The notes under the pieces were generated by a model. The model saw only the letters and a list, made by a program, of their open reading frames with translations. It had not been told where the DNA came from and made no database searches. This document shows, one piece after another, positions 49,971-59,468 of a stretch of 64,000 nt of DNA (its first letter is position 1; every line of letters starts with the position of its first letter). Both the position numbers and the translations under genes were made by a program. Origin of the DNA: Nocardioides sp. Soil774 (GTDB lineage: Bacteria > Actinomycetota > Actinomycetes > Propionibacteriales > Nocardioidaceae); the NCBI RefSeq assembly GCF_001428125.1, contig NZ_LMSM01000010.1:186001-250000 (forward strand), written 5' to 3'.

Positions 49971-50429
49971 TCAGAAGAGGTGGAGCAGCGAGGTGGTGCC
50001 GCTCACCACGGCCCAGAACCGCAGGCCGCGACCGACGAGGCCGGTGAGGAAGAAGACCCAGAAGGGCACCCGCAGCATGCCGGCCAGCACGGCCGTGACG
50101 GCGTACGGCGGCACGCCGATGGCTGCGGAGACGAAGAGCAGGCCGGCGGTGAACCACGGCCGGCCCTCCGCCCGCTCGTGCCAGCGGCTCAGTGAGGCCT
50201 CCACCTTCGGCTTCTGCAGCTGGCGATGGACCCACGGGGCGCGGTCGAGGTTCATGCCGCCCCAGTACCAGAGGATCTTGCCGAGCATCTGCCCGACGGT
50301 GGCCGCGACCACCAGCGCGCCCATCGCCTCCGGCGCCCGGCTGACGGCGACCGCGAGGATGGCCTCGATGTTGATCAGGGGGAGCAGGGCGGAGCCGATG
50401 GAGGCCCCCAGCACGCTCCAGAACAGCAT
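49971..50429 (-). CDS. small VTT/DedA-like membrane protein
   Basis: 152 residues with about three hydrophobic segments ('SALLPLINIEAILAVAVSRA', 'LVVAATVGQMLGKILWYWGG', 'VPFWVFFLTGLVGRGLRFWA'). The pattern of a re-entrant, Gly-rich helix pair and a 'GRGLRFW' end resembles SNARE-associated/VTT family proteins such as YqaA, which handle membrane lipid transport. It starts at the last base of the CDP-alcohol phosphotransferase stop (TGATG), which supports a lipid-related role. Confidence 0.72.
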   Translation of the reverse strand: MLFWSVLGASIGSALLPLINIEAILAVAVSRAPEAMGALVVAATVGQMLGKILWYWGGMNLDRAPWVHRQLQKPKVEASLSRWHERAEGRPWFTAGLLFVSAAIGVPPYAVTAVLAGMLRVPFWVFFLTGLVGRGLRFWAVVSGTTSLLHLF

Positions 50430-51046
50430 CAGCCGCGAACCTCCGGCACCGGCAGGCCGATGGCGGCCAGTCGGTGGAGCGACACACACTTCAGCACGAG
50501 CAGTGCGGAGGCGATGGCCAGCCCGAGCCACATCCACCCCGTGACGAGCAGCAGCACGGCGAAGAGGGCGCTGTTGACGGCCTTGGCCGGCTTGGACCAG
50601 TTCCAGAGCCAGAGGGGGCGGTCGACGACGAAGAAGTAGTTGGGGCTGCGGACCGGCCAGGCCAGGAAGGCGATGGACAGGAAGCAGTCGACCACCATGA
50701 ACTCGGCGAGGTAGACGAAGATCGCCGGCGACAGGTCGGGCTGCAGCCAGGCCAGGCCGATGTAGAACGCGGCCGCGTTGAGGCGGTCGCACATGATGTC
50801 GAGCACCGCACCGATGCGGGTCTCGCAGTCGCGGACGCGCGCGTAGAACCCGTCGAGCATGTCGCCGACCCAGTAGACGACGAGCGCGACCACCAGCAGC
50901 GTGAGGCTCTGCTCGTGCGCCGCGAGGGCGGCCAGCACGACCGAGGCGACGGTGCGGACCGCGGTGATGGCGGTGGCGCCGGTGAGCAGCCGCTCGTCGC
51001 GCACGCCGTAGCGGCCCTCGGGATCAGCGACAGGCTGCGCCTGCAT
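50429..51046 (-). CDS. CDP-alcohol phosphatidyltransferase
   Basis: 205-residue integral membrane enzyme that transfers a phosphatidyl group from CDP-diacylglycerol to an alcohol. The signature D-x2-D-G-x2-A-R-x8-G-x3-D-x3-D is complete ('GDMLDGFYARVRD' then 'RIGAVLDIMCD'). About six hydrophobic segments follow. The acceptor (glycerol phosphate, inositol phosphate or other) cannot be told from the sequence. ATG at 51046 is set by the start of homology and GGGGAG/GGGTGG upstream. Coupled to the downstream VTT-like gene by TGATG. Confidence 0.88.
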   Translation of the reverse strand: MQAQPVADPEGRYGVRDERLLTGATAITAVRTVASVVLAALAAHEQSLTLLVVALVVYWVGDMLDGFYARVRDCETRIGAVLDIMCDRLNAAAFYIGLAWLQPDLSPAIFVYLAEFMVVDCFLSIAFLAWPVRSPNYFFVVDRPLWLWNWSKPAKAVNSALFAVLLLVTGWMWLGLAIASALLVLKCVSLHRLAAIGLPVPEVRG

Positions 51047-51086
51047 ACTGCCCACCCCGCTCCCCACGGTCGCTGATGCTAGCGGG

Positions 51087-51698
51087 TCAGGCCCACAGCT
51101 CCGGCCACCCGTGGCCGAGTTCGAGGACGAGCTCGCGCAGCAGCGGCAGGCTGACACCGACCACGTTGTGGTGGTCACCCTCGATGCCGGTGACGAAGGC
51201 GCCGCCGAGGCCGTCGATGGTGAAGGCCCCAGCGACCTGCAGCGGCTCACCCGTGGCGACGTAGGCGTCGACCTCCTCGTCGCTCACGTCGGCGAAGTGG
51301 ACGGTCGTCGAGCCGGTCGCCGCGGCCACCCGTCCGGTGGCGACGTCGCGCAGGCAGTGCCCGCTGTGCAGCACGCCCGAACGGCCCCGCATCGCCCGCC
51401 AGCGCAGCCGGGCCTCGTCGGGGTCGCCCGGCTTGCCGAGGGCCTCGCCGTCGAGCTCCAGCACGGAGTCGCAGCCCAAGACCAGCGCCCCGGCCGGCAC
51501 CTCCTCGCGCCCCGCGACGGCCGCGCACTTGAGCTCGGCCAGCTGCAGGGCCAGCTCTGCCGGGGGGAGCCCGTCGAGGGCAGACTCGTCGACGCCGCTC
51601 ACGATGACGAGCGGGTCGAGACCGGCGGCCTGCAGCGTCGTACGACGTGCGGGGGAGGCCGAGGCCAGCACCAGCCGCACGCCGGGGGTCGCCGTCAC
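51087..51698 (-). CDS. maf: Maf-like nucleotide pyrophosphatase
   Basis: 203 residues. Maf proteins hydrolyse non-canonical or specific nucleoside triphosphates and are linked to division arrest. Landmarks: 'LVLASASPARRTTLQAAGL' (phosphate loop with SxSPRR-like SASPARR), 'ALVLGCDSVLELDGEALGKP' (GADT-like motif with the catalytic Asp) and 'AGAFTIDGLGGAFVTGIEGD'. The first Arg of the usual SPRR is Ala here (SPARR). Starts four bases inside the DUF885 stop (GTGA). M. tuberculosis has maf (Rv3282) next to accE5, and here accE is about 3 kb away. Confidence 0.92.
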   Translation of the reverse strand: MTATPGVRLVLASASPARRTTLQAAGLDPLVIVSGVDESALDGLPPAELALQLAELKCAAVAGREEVPAGALVLGCDSVLELDGEALGKPGDPDEARLRWRAMRGRSGVLHSGHCLRDVATGRVAAATGSTTVHFADVSDEEVDAYVATGEPLQVAGAFTIDGLGGAFVTGIEGDHHNVVGVSLPLLRELVLELGHGWPELWA

Positions 51699-53383
51699 AG
51701 CCGGCCCAGCGCGGTGCGCAGCGGGTCGAGGCCGAGCGAGCCCAGGTCGAGCGCGGCGCGGTGGAACGCCTTGAGGTCGAAGTCGTCGCCGTGGCGTTGC
51801 TGGACCTCGGCGCGCGCCTCCAGCCAGATCCGCTCGCCGATCTTGTAGGACGGGGCCTGGCCCGGCAGGCCGAGGTAGCGCTTGACCTCGAACTGGATGA
51901 CCTCGTCGTCCATCCGGCAGTGCAGCCGCATGAACTCCAGGCCCAGCTCGGGCGTCCACGTCTCGCCGGGGTGGAAGGCCGTGCCGCCGGCGCCGAGGCG
52001 GTTGTCCTCGGGGATGGTGAGCTCGAGGTGCATGCCGATGTCGACGATCACCCGCGCCGCGCGCAGCGACTGCCCGTCGAGCATGCCGAGGAGGTCGGCC
52101 GGGTCGTCGAGGAAGCCGAGCTCCTCCATCAGCCGCTCGGCGTAGAGCGCCCAGCCCTCGCCGTGGCCGCTGCACCAGCACATGAGCCGCTGCCACCGGT
52201 TGAGGGTGTCGCTGCGGTAGGCGGTCTGCGCGACCTGGAGGTGGTGGCCCGGCACGCCCTCGTGGAAGACGGTGGTGACCTCGCGCCACGGGTGGAAGTC
52301 GTCGATGCCGTCGGGCACCGACCACCACATCCGCCCCGGGCGCGAGAAGTCCTCCGAGGGGCCGGTGTAGTAGATGCCGCCGTCGTTGGTGGGCGCGAGC
52401 ATGCACTCGATGCGCCGGATCGGGTCGGGGATGTCGAAGTGGACGTCGGCCATCGCGGCGATGGTGCGGTCGGCGAGGTCCTGCATCCAGCCGCGGAACA
52501 CCTCGCGTCCGTGCACGACCCGCCCGGGGTCGGCGTCGAGGTGGGCCACCACGGCGTCGACGTCGGCGCCGGGCAGGATCCGCTCGGCGGTGGCGTGCAT
52601 GAGGTCGGAGAGGCGCTGCAGCTCGGTCCAGCCCCAGGCGTAGGTCTCGTCGAGGTCGACCTCGGCGCCCAGGAAGTAGCGGCTGGCCAGCGCGTAGACC
52701 TCGCGACCCACGCCCTCCTTGTCCTTGCCCTGCGGCTCGAGCTCGTCGCTGAGGAACAGGCCGAACGACGCCGTGGCGGCGCTCGCGGCACCGGCCAGCG
52801 CGCGGAGGCGGGTGGGGTCCTCGACGCCGAGCCGGTCGACGAGGCCGAGGAAGAAGTCGCCTGCCTCGCCCGTCTGCCCGGTCCAGCGACGCACCTGCTC
52901 GGCCACCTCGGCGTACTGCCGGGCAGCGACGACGTTGCCCTTGCGGGCCTCGTCGGAGAGCGTGACGCGCAGGCCCTCGAGCGCGCTCGGCACCGCCTCG
53001 AGCCGCGCCGCGATCGCCGCGACGGCCTCCTCGCCCTCGGTCGGCATCAGGTCGAAGACGCCGCGGACCTCGTGCAGCGGGCTCCACAGCACCGACATGC
53101 GCGAGCGGTTGACGCCGGCCTCCTCGAGCTCGATCTCCAGCCGCGTGCGCTCGAGGAACGCGTCCTTCGCCGCTGCCTCGCGGTCGTCGACCGGGGTCGC
53201 CGCCTCCACGGCCGCCACCGCCTCGCGGGCCAGGGTGAGGCGGGCGTCGAAGCCGGCCGGGGAGTAGTCGGTCATCTCGTGCTCGTGGCCCGCCACGCCG
53301 ATCGACGTCGCGGTCAGCGGGTCGAGGGCGCAGAAGTCCTCGACGTAGGCGTTGCAGAGGGCATCGATGGTGCGTTCGGTCAC
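51695..53383 (-). CDS. DUF885 family peptidase-like protein
   Basis: 562 residues, no signal peptide. The zinc-peptidase-like motif 'VFHEGVPGHHLQVAQ' (HExxPGHH) lies at about residue 380, with a later Glu expected as third ligand. DUF885 proteins share the M2/M3-like helical fold and are thought to be metallocarboxypeptidases; activity is not proven for most. GTG at 53383 has TAGGGT seven bases upstream (leaderless pattern). First gene of a pair with maf. Confidence 0.88.
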   Translation of the reverse strand: MTERTIDALCNAYVEDFCALDPLTATSIGVAGHEHEMTDYSPAGFDARLTLAREAVAAVEAATPVDDREAAAKDAFLERTRLEIELEEAGVNRSRMSVLWSPLHEVRGVFDLMPTEGEEAVAAIAARLEAVPSALEGLRVTLSDEARKGNVVAARQYAEVAEQVRRWTGQTGEAGDFFLGLVDRLGVEDPTRLRALAGAASAATASFGLFLSDELEPQGKDKEGVGREVYALASRYFLGAEVDLDETYAWGWTELQRLSDLMHATAERILPGADVDAVVAHLDADPGRVVHGREVFRGWMQDLADRTIAAMADVHFDIPDPIRRIECMLAPTNDGGIYYTGPSEDFSRPGRMWWSVPDGIDDFHPWREVTTVFHEGVPGHHLQVAQTAYRSDTLNRWQRLMCWCSGHGEGWALYAERLMEELGFLDDPADLLGMLDGQSLRAARVIVDIGMHLELTIPEDNRLGAGGTAFHPGETWTPELGLEFMRLHCRMDDEVIQFEVKRYLGLPGQAPSYKIGERIWLEARAEVQQRHGDDFDLKAFHRAALDLGSLGLDPLRTALGRL

Positions 53384-53450
53384 GGTGGCGACCCTAGTCC
53401 GGGTGGCAACGCCCGCGCCCGTGGTGGGGCTCGGCTCGAGGCTCGGTGAT

Positions 53451-53497
53451 CAGTGGAGCCGCAGGCCCCTAGGTCGGGTCCTCGGCTCCACTGTCGA
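53451..53497. repeat. palindromic repeat, family B copy 1
   Basis: 47 bases with arms CAGTGGAGCCG and CGGCTCCACTG (11 pairs) and a centre containing CCTAGG. It overlaps the stop codon of the AbiEi/DUF559 gene, so its outer arm encodes that protein's last ten or so residues. 34 of 47 bases match copy 2. Confidence 0.75.
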
Positions 53498-54467
53498 CCG
53501 TGCACGCCGCGCCGCACGGCTGCGGGCGTCCGGCCCAGCCCCGACGGCCGAGCACCTCGCCGACCAGCCGGGCGAGGCGGCACGGCTCGAGGACCTGCGC
53601 CCAGCCCGGCCGCAGGGTCACGTGGTCGTCGAGCGCCGCGTCGAGGTCGCGCTGCAGGTCGGCCCACCGGTCGACGGCGTCGCGGTGCCCGAACGCGCCG
53701 TCGAGCTCGACCAGCGTGCGCTCGGCGGGGTAGCGGACGTCGCGGTGCACGGTGCCGCTCGCCGTACCCTCACGCACCTGACGCTCGCCGCTGGGGAGCG
53801 CGTGGGCCCGCTCGACGTCGCGGAGGTAGCGCTGCTCGAGGACCGACCGGGTGCCGGCGGTGACGTCGGCCAGCACCTCGCCGAGCACCGCGCGTCGCGG
53901 CAACCGGGGCAGCTTCGCGATCACCTCGAGCAACCGGGCCGGCGTGGTCAGACCTTGGTGGACGGCATCGGACAGGAGGCCGATCGCGTCTGCCTCTGTG
54001 CGGGCGGCGGCCGTCTTGAGCAGGGCGTAGTCGAGATGCGCGCGCGGCGGTCGGCGGTTGGCCTGCACCCAGCTCGCGTGGTCGGTCACCCGCTCGATCG
54101 TGACGCCGGACGGCGGGACGATCCGGCGCTCGCGGTCGACGAGGAGGTGGATGGTGCCGTCCGTGCCGGGTGACGTGCGGTCCCGTGTCATCCCGTGCGC
54201 CTCCAGCGCGGACTCCCGGTGCAGCGCCGCCGGCGCGCAGACGAGAACGGCCGCCCACTCACGCTGGCGACGCGTGGGTCGCCCGGAGTGGTCGACGTAC
54301 ACGCCGGGGTGGACGACGTGCAGCTCGCGACGCGCCAGCAGGCGGCGTACGTCGGCCCGCGCGGCGCCGACCTCGCCGAGCTGGGCCCGCGACACGACGC
54401 CGTCCTGCTCGCGCAGCACGCGTGCCAACGCCTCACGGTCGAGGGAGCTCGTTGCGCGCCTGGGCAT
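53469..54467 (-). CDS. AbiEi-like antitoxin/DUF559 domain protein
   Basis: 332 residues. The N-terminal ~90 residues resemble the winged-helix of AbiEi type IV antitoxins ('ALARVLREQDGVVSRAQL', 'RRELHVVHPGVYVDHSG'). The C-terminal half is a DUF559 (Vsr/restriction-like) fold: 'RDVRYPAERTLVELDGAFGH' with Glu-x-Asp, then 'RWADLQRDLDAALDDHVTLR' and a terminal Arg-rich helix. Such proteins are very common in Nocardioidaceae; no AbiEii toxin gene is next to it. GATCGT lies six bases before the ATG. Both ends of the gene are marked by copies of the same palindromic repeat. Confidence 0.8.
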   Translation of the reverse strand: MPRRATSSLDREALARVLREQDGVVSRAQLGEVGAARADVRRLLARRELHVVHPGVYVDHSGRPTRRQREWAAVLVCAPAALHRESALEAHGMTRDRTSPGTDGTIHLLVDRERRIVPPSGVTIERVTDHASWVQANRRPPRAHLDYALLKTAAARTEADAIGLLSDAVHQGLTTPARLLEVIAKLPRLPRRAVLGEVLADVTAGTRSVLEQRYLRDVERAHALPSGERQVREGTASGTVHRDVRYPAERTLVELDGAFGHRDAVDRWADLQRDLDAALDDHVTLRPGWAQVLEPCRLARLVGEVLGRRGWAGRPQPCGAACTVDSGAEDPT

Positions 54468-54538
54468 GCGACCACGATCGACCGCGAAGCGGTCGCACCG
54501 CGACATGTGTGCGGGGATCTGTGGATGACGTAGCCCGA

Positions 54539-54585
54539 CAGTGGAGCCAGGAAACGCTAGGTCCGGCTCCGGGCTCCACCGTCGA
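54539..54585. repeat. palindromic repeat, family B copy 2
   Basis: 47 bases, same orientation and length as copy 1: arms CAGTGGAGCC and GGCTCCACCG, centre GCTAGG. It begins 13 bases past the accE stop and ends transcription of that operon if it acts as a terminator, though no T-run follows. Confidence 0.75.
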
Positions 54586-54597
54586 GACGTACGACGT

Positions 54598-54911
54598 TCA
54601 GTGCGGCAGGCCGCTGGCCCGCCACGCGCCGGGACCGAACCGGTGCGTCTGGCGTACGCCGCGCGCGGGCAGGTTCCACGACGGCCGGGGCTTCGCGGGC
54701 GCCTCGCCACCTGCCGAGCCGAGGGCGGCGAAGACCGCCACCAGCGCGGCGACCTCCTCGGCCGTGGCGTCGGGGTTGACGACCCTGAGCAGCGGCGCCT
54801 CCACGAGGGGTTTCGACGCGCCCGTCGCGACCTCGTCCCTCGGTCGCGGGGCTTGCTCAACCTGTCCTCGCGACGCAGCCCGCTCGTCCCTCGCGGTCTT
54901 CTGCTCGTCCA

Positions 54912-54912
<1 letters not shown>
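54598..54912 (-). CDS. accE: acyl-CoA carboxylase epsilon subunit
   Basis: 104 residues. Small actinobacteria-specific subunit that stabilises and stimulates the acyl-CoA carboxylase complex. The variable N-terminus is charged and disordered; the conserved part is 'LLRVVNPDATAEEVAALVAV' and the C-terminal 'RPSWNLPARGVRQTHRFGPG' followed by 'AWRASGLPH'. The ATG overlaps the accD stop by one base (TGATG), the normal accD5-accE5 arrangement. Confidence 0.9.
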
Positions 54913-56540
<1,628 letters not shown>

Positions 56541-56616
56541 GCGGTTGCCTCCTGTTGGCTTGGCTGGTGGCTGGCTGGTCGCCCTCGGCTTGTCGGCTCT
56601 GGGGCAATCTAGTGCC

Positions 56617-57417
56617 ATGACCGACGCACCGGCACCGCGCCCACCCCTCGATCTCGCCCGGCTGGCCGTCCCCGAGGGGTGGCGCGTCGAGGTGGAGGAG
56701 GCGACACCCTCCACCAACGCGGCGCTCGCCGAGCGTGCCCGCGCGGGGGAGGAGCCCGGGCTCGTGCTCGTCACCGAGCACCAGACGGCCGGTCGTGGCC
56801 GGCTGGACCGTGCGTGGGAGACTCCGGCGCGCGCGTCGCTGACCTTCTCGGTGCTCCTGCGCCCCGACCTGCCGCCGGCCTCGTGGTCGTGGATCCCGCT
56901 GCTCACCGGGTACGCCGTCCAGGCTGCGCTGGCCGACCGGCTGCCCGACATCGCGCTGAAGTGGCCCAACGACGTGCTCGTCGACGGCGGCGACCTCGGG
57001 GCGGGGCGCAAGGTCTGCGGCATCCTCGTCGAGCGGGTCGAGACCGACCGCGGGCCGGTCGCGGTCGTCGGGGTCGGCATCAACGTCGACCAGACGCTCG
57101 ACGAGCTGCCGATCGCGCTGGCCACCTCGGTCGCGCTCGAGACCGGCGAGCCGGTGGAGCGCACCGGCCTGCTGGGCCAGGTGCTCGGCTCGCTGCACGG
57201 GCTGCAGGGCCTGCTCGACGACACCGAGTCGCTGCGCCGCGCCTACGCCGACGTCTGCGTCACGCTGGGCCGCACGGTCGACGTCCACCTGCCCGCGGGC
57301 GACGTACGCCGCGGCGAGGCGCTCGACATCGACGCGAGCGGGGCCCTCGTGGTCGGGACCGACGAGGGGACCTTCACCGTGGCGGCCGGCGACGTGGTGC
57401 ACGTGCGGCCCGCCTGA
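56617..57417 (+). CDS. birA: biotin-[acetyl-CoA-carboxylase] ligase
   Basis: 266 residues, short form without the N-terminal repressor domain. Activates biotin as biotinyl-AMP and attaches it to the carrier Lys of AccA3 and pyruvate carboxylase. '[20 protein letters not shown]', '[17 protein letters not shown]' (GRGR-type biotin-AMP loop), '[17 protein letters not shown]' (KWPND) and 'CGILVE' are all present, and a small SH3-like domain ends the protein. CAATCT lies six bases before the ATG. Placed back to back with the carboxylase genes it serves. Confidence 0.95.
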   Translation: MTDAPAPRPPLDLARLAVPEGWRVEVEEATPSTNAALAERARAGEEPGLVLVTEHQTAGRGRLDRAWETPARASLTFSVLLRPDLPPASWSWIPLLTGYAVQAALADRLPDIALKWPNDVLVDGGDLGAGRKVCGILVERVETDRGPVAVVGVGINVDQTLDELPIALATSVALETGEPVERTGLLGQVLGSLHGLQGLLDDTESLRRAYADVCVTLGRTVDVHLPAGDVRRGEALDIDASGALVVGTDEGTFTVAAGDVVHVRPA

Positions 57418-57421
57418 TCAC

Positions 57422-57460
57422 CGCTGCGCGACCTGCCCGACTGTCGCTGCGCGACCTGCC
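57422..57460. repeat. short direct repeat downstream of birA
   Basis: CGCTGCGCGACCTGCC occurs twice (57422-57437 and 57445-57460), 23 bases apart, in the gap between birA and the PH-domain gene. Confidence 0.6.
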
Positions 57461-57495
57461 TAGTGGTCGGGTGCGCCGGGTGACATGATCGGCCC

Positions 57496-57999
57496 GTGGC
57501 CTTTCCGAGCAAGCTCCTCAACGAGGGCGAGCACGTCGTCGTCTCGACCCGCACGCACCCCAAGGCGCTGATCCTGCCCGCGCTGGTGGTGCTCGTGGCG
57601 CTGGCCGCCGCGGTCTTCCTCACCCGCCTGGTCGACAGCTCGGTCGCCGACCTGGTCGTGTGGGTGCTGTTCCTGGGCGTGGTGGTGTGGTTCGTCGTCG
57701 GACCCTTCCTGCGCTGGCTGACCACCACCTACACCTTCACCAACCGCCGCTTCATCAAGCGCTCCGGGTTCATCGCCAAGGAGGGCCGCACCATCCCGCT
57801 CAACCGGATCAGCGGCGTCGACTTCGAGATCGGGGTCATCGACCGCATCTTCGGCTGCGGCACGCTGGTGGTCTCCGACGCGAGCACCGACGGCCGCGTC
57901 GAGCTCTCCGACATCCCCGACGTGGAGAAGGTGCAGCTGCAGGTCTCCCAGGAGCTGCACCTGCTCTCCGGCGGTGACCGACGCGACGATGGCTCCTGA
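57496..57999 (+). CDS. PH domain (bPH2) membrane protein
   Basis: 167 residues: two hydrophobic segments ('LILPALVVLVALAAAVFL', 'VVWVLFLGVVVWFVVGPFL') followed by a bacterial PH domain, 'TTYTFTNRRFIKRSGFI' then 'TIPLNRISGVDFEIGVIDRI' and 'GCGTLVVSDAS'. M. tuberculosis Rv3278c, next to birA, is the counterpart. CATGAT lies six bases before the GTG start. The 3' end overlaps the start of the nucleotide cyclase gene, which suggests linked expression. Confidence 0.87.
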   Translation: MAFPSKLLNEGEHVVVSTRTHPKALILPALVVLVALAAAVFLTRLVDSSVADLVVWVLFLGVVVWFVVGPFLRWLTTTYTFTNRRFIKRSGFIAKEGRTIPLNRISGVDFEIGVIDRIFGCGTLVVSDASTDGRVELSDIPDVEKVQLQVSQELHLLSGGDRRDDGS

Positions 58000-58996
58000 C
58001 CGCACCCCGCGTGGCCGCCGCCCCGACCGGCTCACAGGGGAGCAGCTCGACGACGCGATCCTGCGGAGCCAGCCTGCCTTCAACGCGCTGGAGGTGGCAG
58101 CCGAGACCGGCGTGACGATCGAGCAGACCCGCCGGCTGTGGCGCGCGCTCGGCTTCCCCGAGTTCGTCGGCGAGAAGGCCTACACCGCGGCCGACGTCGA
58201 GGCGGTCTCCACCTTGATGAGCTTCGTCGACTCCGGTGCCGTCGACTTCGACATGGCGGTCAACCTCACGCGAGGGGTGGGCCAGACGATGGCGCGCCTC
58301 GCCGACTGGGAGGTCTCGACCCTCGTCAGCCGGGTGGAGGAGATGGAGGCCGGTGAGCACGCCACCGGGTCACGGATCGGCTCCGCCCTGCGGCTCATCG
58401 ACGAGGTGAACCCGCCGTTCGAGCGGCTGCTCATCTACGCCTGGCGGCGCCACCTCGCCGCGGCCGTGGGGCGCATCGAGGCGATGGGCGCCAAGGACGA
58501 GGACCTCCACACCATCGACGTCACCGTCGGCTTCGCCGACCTCGTGTCCTTCACCGCGCTGTCCAACACCCTCGACCGCGACGAGATCGGCGACCTGGTC
58601 GAAGTCTTCGAGAGCCGCTGCCAGGACGTGGTCGCGCGCTATGCCGGCCGCATCATCAAGAGCCTGGGCGACTCGGTGCTCTTCGTGACCAACGACGCCG
58701 ACGACGCGGTCGCGGTGGCGGAGGGGATCATCAACGTGATCGGCCGCGACTCCAAGATGCCCGACGTGCGCCTGGGCCTGGCCAGCGGCCCGGTGGTGCA
58801 GCGCCTCGGCGACATCTTCGGGCCACCCGTCAACATGGCCGCGCGACTGACGCAGGTCGCGCGCCGCAACCGGCTCATCGTCGACCAGAACACCGCCGAC
58901 CTGCTGCCTCCCGACGAGTGGGAGAGCCGCCGGCTGCCCGCGCGCCCGGTCCGTGGCTTCGGGCTGGTCGAGCCCGTCGCCGTACGCCGTCGCTGA
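57974..58996 (+). CDS. class III adenylate/guanylate cyclase with regulatory N-terminal domain
   Basis: 340 residues. The C-terminal catalytic domain keeps all the class III residues: metal Asp in 'GFADLVSFTALS', Lys and second Asp in 'IIKSLGDSVLFV', the purine-site Asp in 'DIFGPPVNMAARL' plus the transition-state Asn and Arg there. The N-terminal ~150 residues are helical and resemble the autoinhibitory, pH-responsive domain of mycobacterial cyclases such as Rv1264 and Rv2212. Cytosolic. GTG 57974 overlaps the PH gene by 26 bases; ATG 57989 is an alternative start. The Lys/Asp pair points to ATP as substrate. Confidence 0.9.
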   Translation: MTDATMAPDRTPRGRRPDRLTGEQLDDAILRSQPAFNALEVAAETGVTIEQTRRLWRALGFPEFVGEKAYTAADVEAVSTLMSFVDSGAVDFDMAVNLTRGVGQTMARLADWEVSTLVSRVEEMEAGEHATGSRIGSALRLIDEVNPPFERLLIYAWRRHLAAAVGRIEAMGAKDEDLHTIDVTVGFADLVSFTALSNTLDRDEIGDLVEVFESRCQDVVARYAGRIIKSLGDSVLFVTNDADDAVAVAEGIINVIGRDSKMPDVRLGLASGPVVQRLGDIFGPPVNMAARLTQVARRNRLIVDQNTADLLPPDEWESRRLPARPVRGFGLVEPVAVRRR

Positions 58997-59067
58997 CGCC
59001 CGCGCAGTGGACCAGACCACTCCCTCAATTTTCACCCATAAGGGCCCGCCGGGAGCGGCGGCGTCCC

Positions 59068-59073
59068 TACCGT
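59068..59073 (+). promoter_or_regulatory. leaderless -10 element of the winged-helix gene
   Basis: TACCGT ends six bases before the GTG at 59080; no ribosome binding site is seen. Confidence 0.4.
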
Positions 59074-59079
59074 CGGCGC

Positions 59080-59397
59080 GTGTTGGCTGTGCAAGACGTG
59101 CGACTGGACCCCTCCACCAGGCAGGTGTGGCGGGGCGAGCGTGAGATCAGGCTCTCGCGCAAGGAGTTCCAGCTCCTGCATGCCCTGATGGTGCGCTCCG
59201 GCGACATCGTGACCCGCGACGAGCTGATGGCCGACGTGTGGCAGACGTCGTTCTACACCAACTCCAAGACCATCGACGTGCACCTGGGCTGGCTGCGCCG
59301 CAAGCTCGACGACGACCCCCGCAACCCCACCCTGATCACCACCCACCGCGGACGTGGTCTGCGCTTCGAGGTGGCCGAGGACACCCTCGCCAGCTGA
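59080..59397 (+). CDS. stand-alone OmpR/PhoB-type winged-helix DNA-binding protein
   Basis: 105 residues that consist only of the trans_reg_C domain: 'IRLSRKEFQLLHALMVRSGD' , 'VTRDELMADVWQTSFY', recognition helix 'NSKTIDVHLGWLRRKL' and the C-terminal hairpin 'LITTHRGRGLRFEV'. No receiver domain precedes it; upstream DNA in this frame is not protein-like and the GTG start fits the leaderless pattern. It cannot be phosphorylated in the usual way, so its activity must be set by level or by a partner. Confidence 0.82.
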   Translation: MLAVQDVRLDPSTRQVWRGEREIRLSRKEFQLLHALMVRSGDIVTRDELMADVWQTSFYTNSKTIDVHLGWLRRKLDDDPRNPTLITTHRGRGLRFEVAEDTLAS

Positions 59398-59455
59398 GGG
59401 GGTCCACCCCGTGGACGCGGGTCAGACCGCCACGGCCCGCTGCCGGGCACGGCGC

Positions 59456-59461
59456 TAGGCT
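59456..59461 (+). promoter_or_regulatory. leaderless -10 element of purK
   Basis: TAGGCT ends seven bases before the GTG at 59469, the same hexamer as at lpd. Confidence 0.45.
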
Positions 59462-59468
59462 CCCGGTC

